From positions 1-64,000 of the forward strand of contig NZ_JQKW01000008.1 of assembly GCF_000746255.1 (NCBI RefSeq): DNA of 64,000 nt, given 5' to 3'. Below the pieces are notes generated by a model that was not told the origin of the DNA, ran no database searches, and saw only the letters and a list, made by a program, of their open reading frames with translations. The position numbers and the translations under genes are program-made. Positions 28,204 to 39,271 of this stretch are shown here, one piece after another. Position 1 is the first letter of the stretch. Each line of letters begins with the position of its first letter. This DNA comes from Thermodesulfobacterium hydrogeniphilum. GTDB taxonomy: Bacteria > Desulfobacterota > Thermodesulfobacteria > Thermodesulfobacteriales > Thermodesulfobacteriaceae.

Positions 28204-29619
28204 ATGAGAATGTTTCAAGAGGGTATTGAAATTTTGATCAGAAATCGGGGTAGCTCTGGAACGAAAATTATAGAAAAAATAAAGACCAAATTATCTGGAG
28301 ATATACATTTCAAAGAACTTGTCCAGGGTGGGTTAACTTTTCTTATTTTACGAATTCTTGGAATGGGGGTAGCTTATGCTTTTACTTTAACAGTAACAAG
28401 AAATCTTGGGGCTTCTGCCTGGGGTATATTTGCTTTAAATTTTACCGTTCTCCAGATAACATCTGTAATAGGAAGGCTTGGACTTGATACGGCACTCCTA
28501 AGATTTATAGCCGAGTATAACGCTCAAGGTAAAGGAAAAACCGCAAAATATGTATACTTTAAATCAATAAGCCTGGTTATTCCATTTTCCTTAACCCTTT
28601 CGGTAACTCTTTATTTTTTAGCACCTATATTGGCTGAAAGTGTTTTTAATAAGAAGTATTTAAATCCTTATATAAGACTGATGGCTTTTGGAGTCTTACC
28701 TTTCACATTGCTTTTTATAAACTCTGAGAGCTTGAGGGCGTTTAAGAAAATAAAAGAGTACACTACTTTTCAAAATTTATTTCCTTTCTTGGTAGCTCTA
28801 TTTGTAGTTTGGACAAGTTTTACATTTCTAAACTTTAAGAAGACTGAACTTGTTCTGATTGCTTTTATACTTGGTATAGTTACATCCCTTATTTTTAGCT
28901 CAGTATTCCTCTGGAAGGAATTAAAGAAACTCAGCGGAAAGAAGGAAAATATTAACATAAGATATATACTTTCAGTTTCTTTTCCTATGCTCATGTCAAG
29001 CTCTTTAGCTTTTATAATGGCCTGGACAGATACTATAATGCTGGGTATTTTTAGAACAGAAGAGGAAGTGGGAATTTACAATGTAGCTGTTAGACTGTCC
29101 ATGATTACAAGCTTTACTCTTGTAGCTATAAACTCCATTGCCGCTCCCAAATTTGCCGAGTTTTGGGGGAAGAAAGACATCAAAGGTCTTGCAAGAGTTG
29201 CCCAGCAATCAACAAAGCTGATATTTTGGACTTCTTTTCCGGTATTACTAATTTTTTTAATCTTTCCGAAACCGATACTTTACATATTTGGAGAGGAATT
29301 TAAAACTGGAGCATTAGCATTGATGATTTTAACAATTGGACAATTTGTAAATGCAGCTGCCGGGAGTGTAGGGTATATACTACAGATGACGGGTCATCAA
29401 AAATTTCATCAAAATGTTGTGCTGATAGGAACATTGTTGAATATACTACTAAATTGGATGCTTATTCCAGCATATGGAATTGTGGGTGCAGCTATTGCAA
29501 GTGCTATAAGTATGATTTTTTGGAATATAGTTTTTAGTGTAAAGGTTGCTTCTATATTGAACAAATCAATTTTTTATATCCCTTTTTATAGGGAAAAGTT
29601 CGATGACCAGTATAGTTGA
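28204..29619 (+). CDS. Wzx-type flippase (MOP superfamily)
   Basis: 471 residues with about 12-14 hydrophobic helices after a 45-residue cytoplasmic N-terminus. LTVTRNLGASAWGIFALNFT and LLRFIAEYNAQGKGK fit the RfbX/Wzx group. It should flip lipid-linked repeat units across the inner membrane. First gene of a five-gene plus-strand block, opposite to the rest of the locus. The start lacks a clear ribosome binding site; the ATG at 28210 is an alternative. Confidence 0.88.
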   Translation: MRMFQEGIEILIRNRGSSGTKIIEKIKTKLSGDIHFKELVQGGLTFLILRILGMGVAYAFTLTVTRNLGASAWGIFALNFTVLQITSVIGRLGLDTALLRFIAEYNAQGKGKTAKYVYFKSISLVIPFSLTLSVTLYFLAPILAESVFNKKYLNPYIRLMAFGVLPFTLLFINSESLRAFKKIKEYTTFQNLFPFLVALFVVWTSFTFLNFKKTELVLIAFILGIVTSLIFSSVFLWKELKKLSGKKENINIRYILSVSFPMLMSSSLAFIMAWTDTIMLGIFRTEEEVGIYNVAVRLSMITSFTLVAINSIAAPKFAEFWGKKDIKGLARVAQQSTKLIFWTSFPVLLIFLIFPKPILYIFGEEFKTGALALMILTIGQFVNAAAGSVGYILQMTGHQKFHQNVVLIGTLLNILLNWMLIPAYGIVGAAIASAISMIFWNIVFSVKVASILNKSIFYIPFYREKFDDQYS

Positions 29620-30547
29620 AAAACAAACAAAAGCAATTCAAAATAATGGAAGGGTTAAAGTAATCTATATTGCTGGTGAAGGGAGAAGTGGAAGTACTTT
29701 ACTAGAAAGAATATTAGGACAACATCCCAAAATATTTGCTGCTGGGGAACTTAAACATATATGGGAGAGAAGCTTTATAGAGAATCAACTTTGTAGTTGC
29801 GGAAAAAGCTTTTACGATTGTGATTTTTGGAAGCTTGTGAGAAAGAGATTCCATGAATATTATGGTGAAATTGATTATAAAAGCGTCATAGAAGCTTTTA
29901 AAAAGACCTGCAGAATTAGGCATTACTTGTTTAGAAAAAATCTCAACAATAAACATTCAAAATTTATAAATGGAGTTTATCTGGCATTGTATAAAGCTAT
30001 ATCAGATGTTTCAGGGAAGGAGTTTGTTATAGATGCTTCTAAACACCCTGTATTTGCTCATATATTGGCTCAAAATCCAGCAATAAAGTTATATGTAATC
30101 CATTTAATAAGAGATCCCCGAGCAGTAGCATATTCGTGGCAAAAGAAAAAGATTAGACCCGAAATAACAGATAGGGTTGAGTATATGCCCAGGTATTCTA
30201 TAGTTAGAAGTGCGGTTTCATGGGGTATTGTTAATAAAATAAGTTATAATCTTTCAGAGTTTGATAATATCAAATATATCTTAATTAAATATAAAGATTT
30301 AATTTTTGATCCTAAAAATACATTATTGAAACTTTATAAGTTTTTAAACATTAAAGAAAATTTTGAGAGTTTATTTTTAGATGAAAAAACGATCTTTTTC
30401 TCGAAAAATCATACAGTAGCAGGGAATCCAATAAGATTTAAGGTAGGAAGAATACAATTAGAAATGGATAATGAATGGAAAGAAAAAATGCCGAGATATA
30501 AACAGCTTTTAGTATATTTATTAGTAGGGTTAATGTTTTCTCCCTGA
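29603..30547 (+). CDS. PAPS-dependent sulfotransferase family protein
   Basis: 314 residues. The 5'-phosphosulfate loop YIAGEGRSGSTLLERILGQHP is near residue 26 and the 3'-phosphate motif HLIRDPRAVAYSW near residue 170, both diagnostic of the Sulfotransfer family. FAAGELKHIW and CSCG follow the first motif, as is common in this group. It probably adds sulfate from PAPS to a sugar of the surface polysaccharide. Overlaps the flippase gene by 17 bp. The donor could come from CysC at 54724. Confidence 0.9.
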   Translation: MTSIVEKQTKAIQNNGRVKVIYIAGEGRSGSTLLERILGQHPKIFAAGELKHIWERSFIENQLCSCGKSFYDCDFWKLVRKRFHEYYGEIDYKSVIEAFKKTCRIRHYLFRKNLNNKHSKFINGVYLALYKAISDVSGKEFVIDASKHPVFAHILAQNPAIKLYVIHLIRDPRAVAYSWQKKKIRPEITDRVEYMPRYSIVRSAVSWGIVNKISYNLSEFDNIKYILIKYKDLIFDPKNTLLKLYKFLNIKENFESLFLDEKTIFFSKNHTVAGNPIRFKVGRIQLEMDNEWKEKMPRYKQLLVYLLVGLMFSP

Positions 30548-30571
30548 ATCAAAAAATTTTTATGAGATATT

Positions 30572-31855
30572 ATGCAATTATTTGTAATTTTGATTAGCCT
30601 TTTTTATATTTTATATCCTTATCAAGATATATACATTTTAGCTAAACATATAAAACTATATTATTTAGTTTATGTTATATTGGGATACTTCATTTTGCTA
30701 TTAACGATTTCAAATATAAAAATTTTTTTATTAGCAAAAAAATATTTTCAATTTTCAATTATTTATTTTTTGTTAATGATCTGGTTTATGCTTAGTATTA
30801 CTTGGAGTGTAGATCCAAATAGGTCTATTTTTGTTTGGATAAAATATTTTATCTATTTTACAATAGGTTTTATCTTATTTATATTGTTGAGTATTAACTT
30901 TACGAAAACTATTGCTATTATTGCGAAATCAACATTTGTTTCGTCTATAATTATTTCTTTTGCTTATCTTTTAAAATTTGCTAAGTATGGAATTTTAATT
31001 TTAACTTCAGGAAAGGCTACAATGGCCAATATTGCTTCAATTGCATCTATAAATGTGGGTTTTGGTGGAGGAAGAAATCTTTTAGCATCTTGGATAACTT
31101 TTTCTCTCACATTTGCATTTCCTATATTGTACACTCAGGTATCAAAAAAAATTAAAATCGTGTTATTATTTGGAGTATTAGTCAATTTTATTGTAATTAT
31201 ACTTACTCTTTCTAGAACTTCTCAGTTAGCATTGTTAATATTTGCATTGTTACTAATTTTTTATAACGAAAAAAATATTTTAAAAAATTTATCTATAAAG
31301 ATGCTATCTAGTTTATTTGGTTTGCTAATTATTATTATCTTCAATCCTATCAATTTAAGAAATTTTCTATTCAACAGATTTATCCTTGCTATAAAATCAT
31401 TAGCAGGAGAGATAGAAGATTATGGAGTACTTGGAAGAATAGAGTTATGGACTTATGCAATTAAAAGCATAGAAGAAAAATTTTTTACAGGAACAGGAAT
31501 CGGGACTTTGTATGGAGGATTGAATGAAATAGGAGGTGTTCAAAACTATCATAATGTATTTTTGCAATTTTTTGCTCAAATAGGATTTATAGGATTTATA
31601 TTATTTGTAATTTGGACATTATGGCTATTTATTATGGCTTATAAACTTCATAAATTTTACTTTTTTAATTTTAGATTAAAGCTTATAGCTTACATAATAT
31701 TGCTTAATTTTATTGTATATTATTTTAAATCATTGTTAATGTTTCAATATTTTGACTTAGAGATTTGGACAATTATACCAACTATTTTCGCACTTTATTA
31801 TTTGAAAGAAAAAGTTCAAAATGAAAAGTATATGTGTTCTAATTCCTCATTTTAA
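30572..31855 (+). CDS. O-antigen/exopolysaccharide polymerase (Wzy/O-antigen ligase family)
   Basis: 427 residues, 10-12 hydrophobic helices. The periplasmic loop with FTGTGIGTLYGGLNE and QNYHNVFLQFFAQIGFIG is the Wzy_C signature. It polymerises or ligates repeat units. Very AT-rich codon use, like its neighbours in this block. Its 3' end overlaps the next gene by 35 bp. Confidence 0.87.
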   Translation: MQLFVILISLFYILYPYQDIYILAKHIKLYYLVYVILGYFILLLTISNIKIFLLAKKYFQFSIIYFLLMIWFMLSITWSVDPNRSIFVWIKYFIYFTIGFILFILLSINFTKTIAIIAKSTFVSSIIISFAYLLKFAKYGILILTSGKATMANIASIASINVGFGGGRNLLASWITFSLTFAFPILYTQVSKKIKIVLLFGVLVNFIVIILTLSRTSQLALLIFALLLIFYNEKNILKNLSIKMLSSLFGLLIIIIFNPINLRNFLFNRFILAIKSLAGEIEDYGVLGRIELWTYAIKSIEEKFFTGTGIGTLYGGLNEIGGVQNYHNVFLQFFAQIGFIGFILFVIWTLWLFIMAYKLHKFYFFNFRLKLIAYIILLNFIVYYFKSLLMFQYFDLEIWTIIPTIFALYYLKEKVQNEKYMCSNSSF

Positions 31856-32609
31856 TGATATAGAAGGATTAGAAAAATCATTAGCTTCCATATCTGATTT
31901 AGAACCAGTAGATGTTGTAATTGTAGATGATGGAAGTAAGATCAAGCCTAATTTAGAGAATTTGCGAAATAAGTATAAACAAATAAATAATATCTACATA
32001 TTAAACAACAAAAAAAATAGAGGGATAGAATACGTTTTAAATCAAGGTTTGCAATTTATCAAAGAAAGAAGATACAAATATGTAGCAAGGCTTGACTGTA
32101 GGGATATTTGTCATCCCGAGAGGTTTAAGATACAAAAGCAGCTTTTAGAAGAGAATCCAGATATATATCTTGTAGGAACATGGGTTGAGTTTGTTAATAA
32201 AAATGGTAAAAGAATTTTTTTCTTTACCCCCCCCACCGAACATGAGGAAATTAAAAAGAAAATGTTTATAAATAATATGTTTATCCATCCTTCAGTGATG
32301 TTTAGAACACAAGCAATTGATATTATTGGGTACTATCCAACAGATAGAAAAAATGCAGAAGATTATGCTTATTTTTTTAGATTTGTAAGGAATTTTAAAA
32401 CAGCAAATATAGACAAGATTCTTTTAAAATGTGAGGTTAATCCTGCAGGACTTTCATTAAGTAAAAGGAGACTTCAGATAAAGAGTAGAATCAAAGTAAT
32501 ACTGGATAATTTTGATTTGTCTTTTTACGCTTTTTATGGGCTGTTTAGAAATTTGTTACTTTTGTTTATTCCGTATAAATTAGTAGAACTTTTAAAGAGG
32601 CAAAAATGA
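31821..32609 (+). CDS. Glycosyltransferase family 2
   Basis: 262 residues, GT-A fold: CVLIPHFNDIEGLEKSLASI, VDVVIVDDGSKIKP, KNRGIEYVLNQGL, and RLDCRDICHPERFKIQ in place of the usual DxD region. Adds one sugar of the repeat unit. Overlaps the genes on both sides (35 and 4 bp). Confidence 0.88.
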   Translation: MKSICVLIPHFNDIEGLEKSLASISDLEPVDVVIVDDGSKIKPNLENLRNKYKQINNIYILNNKKNRGIEYVLNQGLQFIKERRYKYVARLDCRDICHPERFKIQKQLLEENPDIYLVGTWVEFVNKNGKRIFFFTPPTEHEEIKKKMFINNMFIHPSVMFRTQAIDIIGYYPTDRKNAEDYAYFFRFVRNFKTANIDKILLKCEVNPAGLSLSKRRLQIKSRIKVILDNFDLSFYAFYGLFRNLLLLFIPYKLVELLKRQK

Positions 32610-33691
32610 AAATCGTTCATATTGTTGAACCATTTGCTGGTGGTACTTATGATTTTTTAGTAGATTTAACTAATAATCTTTCTGAATATAGACATATAAT
32701 TATTCATGGTAAACGGGAAAATACACCTGAAAATTTTGAAAAAGATTTCCCTCCGGGAACAGAATTTATATATTGGCAAAATGCTACAAGAGAAATAAAC
32801 CCTAAAAAAGATTTAAATGCCTTATTTGAATTATTGAGTATTTTAAAGAAAATAAACGATATAGATATAATACATCTACATTCTTCCAAAGCAGGTTTTT
32901 TGGGGAGGCTTGTTGCAAGGATTTTGGGTTTATCAGATAAGATTATTTATACATCTCATGGAGTTTCTTTTCTTAGGAAAGATGTTTCTAAATTAAAACA
33001 GAGAATGTTTGTATATCTTGAAAAATTTGCTACAAAATTAGGTGGTAGAGTTGTTGCATGTTCAAGGTCAGAGGCAGAAGAGTTCAGAAAATACGGGATA
33101 AATGCAGAATACATTTACAATGGAGTTGATTGCGGATTTGTAAACTATAGAAGAGATCAAAATAAAAATATAATTATAATAGGAACCATCGGAAGAATAA
33201 CCTATCAAAAAAATCCAATTTTATTTAATGAGATTGCTGAATATTTTTCTAATAAAAAGAATGTTAAATTTTTATGGATTGGAGACGGGGAATCAAAAGA
33301 AGAATTAAAATCCAAAAATATAGAAATAACTGGTTGGCTACCTAAAGAAAAGGTTAGCAATTATTTGAATAGCATTGATATTTATCTCTCAACATCACTA
33401 TGGGAAGGATTGCCTTTATCAGTATTACAAGCAATGTGTAAAGGAAAACCTTTGGTTCTTTCTGATTGTGTTGGGAATAGAGATTTAGTTAAAAATAATG
33501 TTAACGGTTTTCTATATAAGACGAAAGAAGAAGCTATTAAAAATCTTGAAAAACTAATTTGTGATAGTACCCTTAGGTTAAAATTTGGACAGGCATCTTT
33601 AAATATTGTTAAAAAAGATTTTTCTGTTAAAAATACAGTAAGTAGGTATAAAGAGCTATATAAAAAGGTTAAAAATAGTAAAGATAGTTAA
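32606..33691 (+). CDS. Glycosyltransferase family 4 (GT-B)
   Basis: 361 residues. Nucleotide-sugar domain motifs IGTIGRITYQKNP, TGWLPKEKV and TSLWEGLPLSVLQAMCKGKP (the EX7E region) place it in GT4/GT1-like GT-B enzymes. Last gene of the plus-strand polysaccharide block. Confidence 0.88.
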   Translation: MKIVHIVEPFAGGTYDFLVDLTNNLSEYRHIIIHGKRENTPENFEKDFPPGTEFIYWQNATREINPKKDLNALFELLSILKKINDIDIIHLHSSKAGFLGRLVARILGLSDKIIYTSHGVSFLRKDVSKLKQRMFVYLEKFATKLGGRVVACSRSEAEEFRKYGINAEYIYNGVDCGFVNYRRDQNKNIIIIGTIGRITYQKNPILFNEIAEYFSNKKNVKFLWIGDGESKEELKSKNIEITGWLPKEKVSNYLNSIDIYLSTSLWEGLPLSVLQAMCKGKPLVLSDCVGNRDLVKNNVNGFLYKTKEEAIKNLEKLICDSTLRLKFGQASLNIVKKDFSVKNTVSRYKELYKKVKNSKDS

Positions 33692-34176
33692 CCAAAGAAA
33701 ATTGAATTATCGTGATATTTCGTTAATTATGTCTTAAAAATATTTTATCATACTATCCCTTGTAACCAATAGATCAAAAAGTTTGCCGAAACAGATAAAT
33801 TGAAAATTTGGATGTTGTTTGGAAGGAAGAAGTCTCTCCTATAGGACTGTACACCTATTTGTGTAAATTTTATTATAGCCTATCCTCAAATAAAATCACT
33901 ATCTGGCTGTAGACATGTGGCCAATCCTTAATCTTGGTCCATTTACGTTCCAGCTCCATAGCTGCTATATATCTGCTGTTGCTTTCCTAAATTTGCTATT
34001 CACACTCTCTATTGTGTTCTTCGTATACATTGAAAGTGCTCTCTTGTTTGTGCAATTTTTTATAATCTACCTCACAAAGTAAAGCTATATGTGTATCCAC
34101 AAATGCTCAACATTTAATAAGCTAACAACATTTATTCCCAAACTTCAATCCTATAATATATAGCCTTCACCTATCC
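33692..34176. other. 485-bp gap carrying IS256-type remnant B
   Basis: Unremarkable AT-rich sequence to 33843. Remnant B (33844-34031) follows, then about 145 bp of non-coding sequence before the ATPase stop. Confidence 0.7.
33844..34031 (-). pseudogene. IS256-type transposase remnant B
   Basis: Same outer end (GGACTGTACACC variant) and the same internal-deletion junction as copies A and C. The minus strand retains MYTKNTIESVNSKFRK and, out of frame, the ELERKWTKIKDW C-terminal segment. It has several point differences from A, and inner homology ends near 34031. Confidence 0.82.
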
Positions 34177-35223
34177 TCATACTACCTCCTTTATCGCCCT
34201 CCATAAAAGCCTGCTCTGGGGTCTAACTGTCCCCTCCATCGGATTGTAAAAAAGTACATTTTCCTCTATCCAAAAAAGTAGCTTATCAAAATGTTCTTCA
34301 AACTGATTCTTTGTTGTCTCCCAATGCTCCTTAAAATTTAAAAGAAGGCTCCAGATCTCTTTGCCATCCTCTCTTTTTTTGAGTTTCTTAAGCTTAATCC
34401 ACTCAAGCCTTGCCCTTTCATTCTTAAGCATCCTCTTTAAAGCCTCTTCCTCCTTATAGCTCCTTTTCTTCTCCTCAAACAAACTTACCATATCCCCTAT
34501 CTTCCCACCTATATAATCCCACACAAGCTCTTTATTTCCAAAACCAAATTCTTCATACACCCTAAAAGCCTCCTCCTTCCCCAAATCATCCACAAGAATG
34601 TACTTTGCCCTACCCTCAAGCCGAGCATTACTATACACATCCTCTATAAACAAACAATCACTCGTCGCACACAAACAGTGACATAAATGCGTTTCCTTTG
34701 TCATTCCTACTAAAAAATTAAACAACTCATGAATCACAGGTTTCCCTACAGTGTTTATCACCTCCTTTATACTCTGCATCTCATCAAGCACAAACACAGG
34801 CACATCTCCACACTCTCTTATACCCTCAAATATTCCCTCTAAATACTTAAATATATTCTCCACCTTTTTCTCACCAAAAATTACATCAAATATCCTTTCA
34901 GGAATAGGTATCCCCTTAAATCTTTTCACCGCCCGTGCGCTCTCCTTAAAAAACTCCGTTATTATCTCCCGTATATCTTCCTGATACTCACCCCTCCTTA
35001 TATCAAAAAGCACCTGTAATAAATTGTTAATATCTGCTACATACCTCCACCTAAAATTTATGTAAAACACCCTATAATTTTCAGGGAGTTCCTCAAATAC
35101 CTTTATAAGAAGGGCTGTTTTTCCACTATTTATCGGCCCATACACAAAATAAACAAAATTCGGCTCCCCGCTCAAAACTGCTTTCATCTCCTTTATATAT
35201 CTCTCTCGATTGTAAAATGGCAT
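34177..35223 (-). CDS. Archaeal-type AAA ATPase
   Basis: 348 residues. Opening MPFYNRERYIKEM, Walker A YGPINSGKTALL near residue 30, Walker B PVFVLDEMQS near residue 145, then a winged-helix-like C-terminal half with VWDYIGGKIGDMV. This is the ATPase family common in archaea and thermophiles, which often multiplies and sits near insertion sequences. Cellular role unknown. Sandwiched between IS remnants B and C together with a truncated paralogue. Confidence 0.85.
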   Translation of the reverse strand: MPFYNRERYIKEMKAVLSGEPNFVYFVYGPINSGKTALLIKVFEELPENYRVFYINFRWRYVADINNLLQVLFDIRRGEYQEDIREIITEFFKESARAVKRFKGIPIPERIFDVIFGEKKVENIFKYLEGIFEGIRECGDVPVFVLDEMQSIKEVINTVGKPVIHELFNFLVGMTKETHLCHCLCATSDCLFIEDVYSNARLEGRAKYILVDDLGKEEAFRVYEEFGFGNKELVWDYIGGKIGDMVSLFEEKKRSYKEEEALKRMLKNERARLEWIKLKKLKKREDGKEIWSLLLNFKEHWETTKNQFEEHFDKLLFWIEENVLFYNPMEGTVRPQSRLLWRAIKEVV

Positions 35224-35254
35224 GACTTTACTCCTCTAAATTCTTTTTAATAAG

Positions 35255-35746
35255 TTACACCCTTTCAAGTAAAAGTTCTATCCCTTTTTCGTATATCCGG
35301 CTATTCCCTGTCACCCTTAGTTCAAGAGGATAGTAAAATAAAATCTCCCTCTCCGCCCACTTCTGTAGAAATTTCCTCTTATCCTCTTTTAATCCTCTAA
35401 TACTATAATAGCCTTTTTCTACTATTTCTTTTACCACTTTTCTAAAAAATTCGTCTATCTCCGTATATGCAAGCCATGCTTCATGCTCTAAAAACTCTTT
35501 CAAATTCACTCCTTTTTTACACACCTCTAAAACCTTTAAAATATCCGCTATACACCCTCCATAATAATCCCATATTAATTCTATCTCCTTTTCGCTAAAT
35601 CCTTCAATCTTTAACCACTCCTCTACTTTTCCTTTTGATAAATGATCAATCTTGTAAAATGAAGAAGTCTTCTTAAGCTTCGCACCATTATATATCCTCT
35701 CTATAAACACTGTGTTTAAGGTTAGGATCACTGTCTTTATCCACAT
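35255..35746 (-). pseudogene. Truncated paralogue of the adjacent AAA ATPase (C-terminal half)
   Basis: 163 residues. FIERIYNGAKLKK and LIWDYYGGCIADILK align with FIEDVYSNARLEG and LVWDYIGGKIGDMV of the full-length neighbour. The P-loop and Walker B halves are missing, so it cannot hydrolyse ATP. The break lies about 90 bp from IS remnant C. A functional short protein is possible but unlikely. Confidence 0.75.
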
Positions 35747-36095
35747 CTAAAACAACTTCTTCCCTTTAAATAGTTTTTCTATTCCTTGGTAATATTATTT
35801 TAACCAGCTTCTACACTCTTTTCAACTAAAATTTTAGGACTGTCCATCCATTTGTGTAAATTTTATTATACTTTATCTTCAAATAAAATCACTATCTGGC
35901 TGTAGATATGTGGCCAATCCTTAATCTTAATCCATTTACGTTCCAGCTCCATAGCTGCCATATATCTTCTGCTGCTTTCCTAAATTTGCTATTTACACTC
36001 TCGAATTGTACTAAAATTTTAAATAAAGCATTTAGAGTGCCCAAAATTTGGGGGTATTGTACCACTATCAGCTACCAGTACAAACAGAATAAGTT
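35747..36095. other. 349-bp gap carrying IS256-type remnant C
   Basis: Apart from remnant C (35837-36002) I see no gene or strong signal here. Confidence 0.6.
35837..36002 (-). pseudogene. IS256-type transposase remnant C
   Basis: About 165 bp nearly identical to remnant A, from GGACTGTCCATCC to the ESVNSKF codons. It has the same deletion junction and stops abruptly at CACTCTC. Confidence 0.82.
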
Positions 36096-38182
<2,087 letters not shown>

Positions 38183-38189
38183 TTAAAAA

Positions 38190-38393
38190 TTATTCATGTC
38201 TCCCATAAATATCATCAATTCTTATTATATCATTTTTTTTCTAAATATTCTACGCTTTGCACCTCAATTATTTCTGAAGGAATCTTACCTGGATTCTCAA
38301 AGCGATGCGAAACTGTATAGCTCCCCCAGGGTCTAAGAAACTGTTTTATACTTAAGCACACTTGGATGTCCGTCTTTCTTAAGCAAATTCACT
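38190..38393 (-). pseudogene. manC remnant with internal deletion
   Basis: Matches the 3' end of the intact manC (45099-46526) in two blocks. One encodes HRFENPGKIPSEIIEVQS (against HRIENPGRIPLEIIEVQS) followed by a frameshifted DDIYGRHE. The other covers the segment around AAGCACACTTGGATGTCCGT, with a run of about 40 identical bases. Roughly 185 bp between the blocks (45232-45418 in manC) is deleted. The remnant abuts the truncated PIN toxin at 38389. Confidence 0.88.
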
Positions 38394-38568
38394 TGATTTT
38401 ATTTAATTCTCTCTTGTTAAGTGTGCCATAATATAATTCCATTAGTGTAATAGCACTTAATGCTATATTTGTCCTTTCTAATTTATCAAAAATCTTTTTT
38501 GTAGTTTCGTTGCCCTTTAAGTATTCTATAATTACATCTGTATCACATAAAATTTTTACATTCTCCAT
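38389..38568 (-). pseudogene. Truncated PIN-domain (VapC-type) toxin
   Basis: 59 residues, MENVKILCDTDVIIEYLKGN then ITLMELYYGTLN, the N-terminal half of a VapC ribonuclease with the first catalytic Asp and Glu. The rest, with the later acidic residues, is replaced by the manC remnant; the stop TGA lies at the join. Its start overlaps the antitoxin gene by 13 bp, as in intact vapBC pairs. The attC site that should follow is lost. Confidence 0.85.
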
Positions 38569-38750
38569 GCTTTTTCTCTTAATCTTTCTTTAGTAATATC
38601 TCTATCTTTCCAAATACCAAAAATTTCCTCCAATTTGTGTCCTTTTTTAGATTTTTGAGATTCTCGTATTTTAACGAAAGGTAATCGTTTTAAAAAGCTT
38701 ATTAAAGCTCTTCCTTCTTTATTATTTTCAACTTCTAAAATAACTCGCAT
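38556..38750 (-). CDS. Antitoxin of the truncated PIN toxin
   Basis: 64 residues (MRVILEVENNKEGRALISFL ...). Small basic protein immediately upstream of, and overlapping, the PIN toxin fragment. Last gene of the cassette array. The RVILEVE start and the size fit short antitoxins found with PIN toxins. Confidence 0.7.
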   Translation of the reverse strand: MRVILEVENNKEGRALISFLKRLPFVKIRESQKSKKGHKLEEIFGIWKDRDITKERLREKAWRM

Positions 38751-38822
38751 AATTTTCTCCTTTTTTATCTCTTAAGTTTTAAATTTCTTGCTATCTTCAT
38801 TTTAGCATATTCTTTAAACTTT

Positions 38823-38880
38823 TCTACCGTCAAAACTCAGCAGCAGGCGGGAAGGTCGTCTGCTGAAGGGGATTGTTAGA
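38823..38880 (-). other. attC1, integron recombination site (R' core mutated)
   Basis: 58 bp. Minus strand begins TCTAACAATCCCC and ends GACGGTAGA; the usual end in this array is GTTAGA, so GTT has become GGT in the R' core. The central part is close to attC2. Confidence 0.85.
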
Positions 38881-38901
38881 GGTTATTTCTATTATATATC
38901 T

Positions 38902-39267
38902 TTATCCCTTTAATTCGTTTAAATGTGCTTCATTCAATGTTATTATTGGGAACTTCATTTCTAAAGCTGTTGCTCCTATAAAAATATCTCTAAACTCTAT
39001 TAGTTGATTATTAAGCTTCAGTTCTTTATAAATCTCAGCAGAACATTGAGCTATCTCATTTGTAAACGGTATTATTTCCAATCACTTCAGTAATTTTTCT
39101 AAATCTTCCTTGTGCCTCTTGGTGATAGCTCCGGCGTATAACTCAAACACAGTTATAGTTGAAATAAAACAATTAAAATCTAACTCTTTTAGTTTCCATA
39201 AATAACTATTTTGTTTCTTTTGTTTCCGCAAAAATTCTATTATTATGCTGGTATCAACTAGGAAGTA
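38902..39267 (-). pseudogene. PIN-domain toxin with in-frame stop and no start codon
   Basis: The minus strand reads YFLVDTSIIIEFLRKQ, then ISTITVFELYAGAITKRHKE, then TGA (39082-39084) where a Trp codon would fit, then LEIIPFTNEIAQ and IEFRDIFIGATALEMK to a TAA at 38902. All PIN acidic residues remain, but the frame begins directly after a stop with no ATG/GTG/TTG. Toxin inactivated while its antitoxin is intact. Confidence 0.85.
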
Positions 39268-39271
39268 TTAT

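Noticed and set aside
39082-39084. TGA in the PIN-toxin frame as selenocysteine
   Set aside because: The position corresponds to no catalytic residue, no hairpin follows, and the frame also lacks a start codon. It is ordinary decay.
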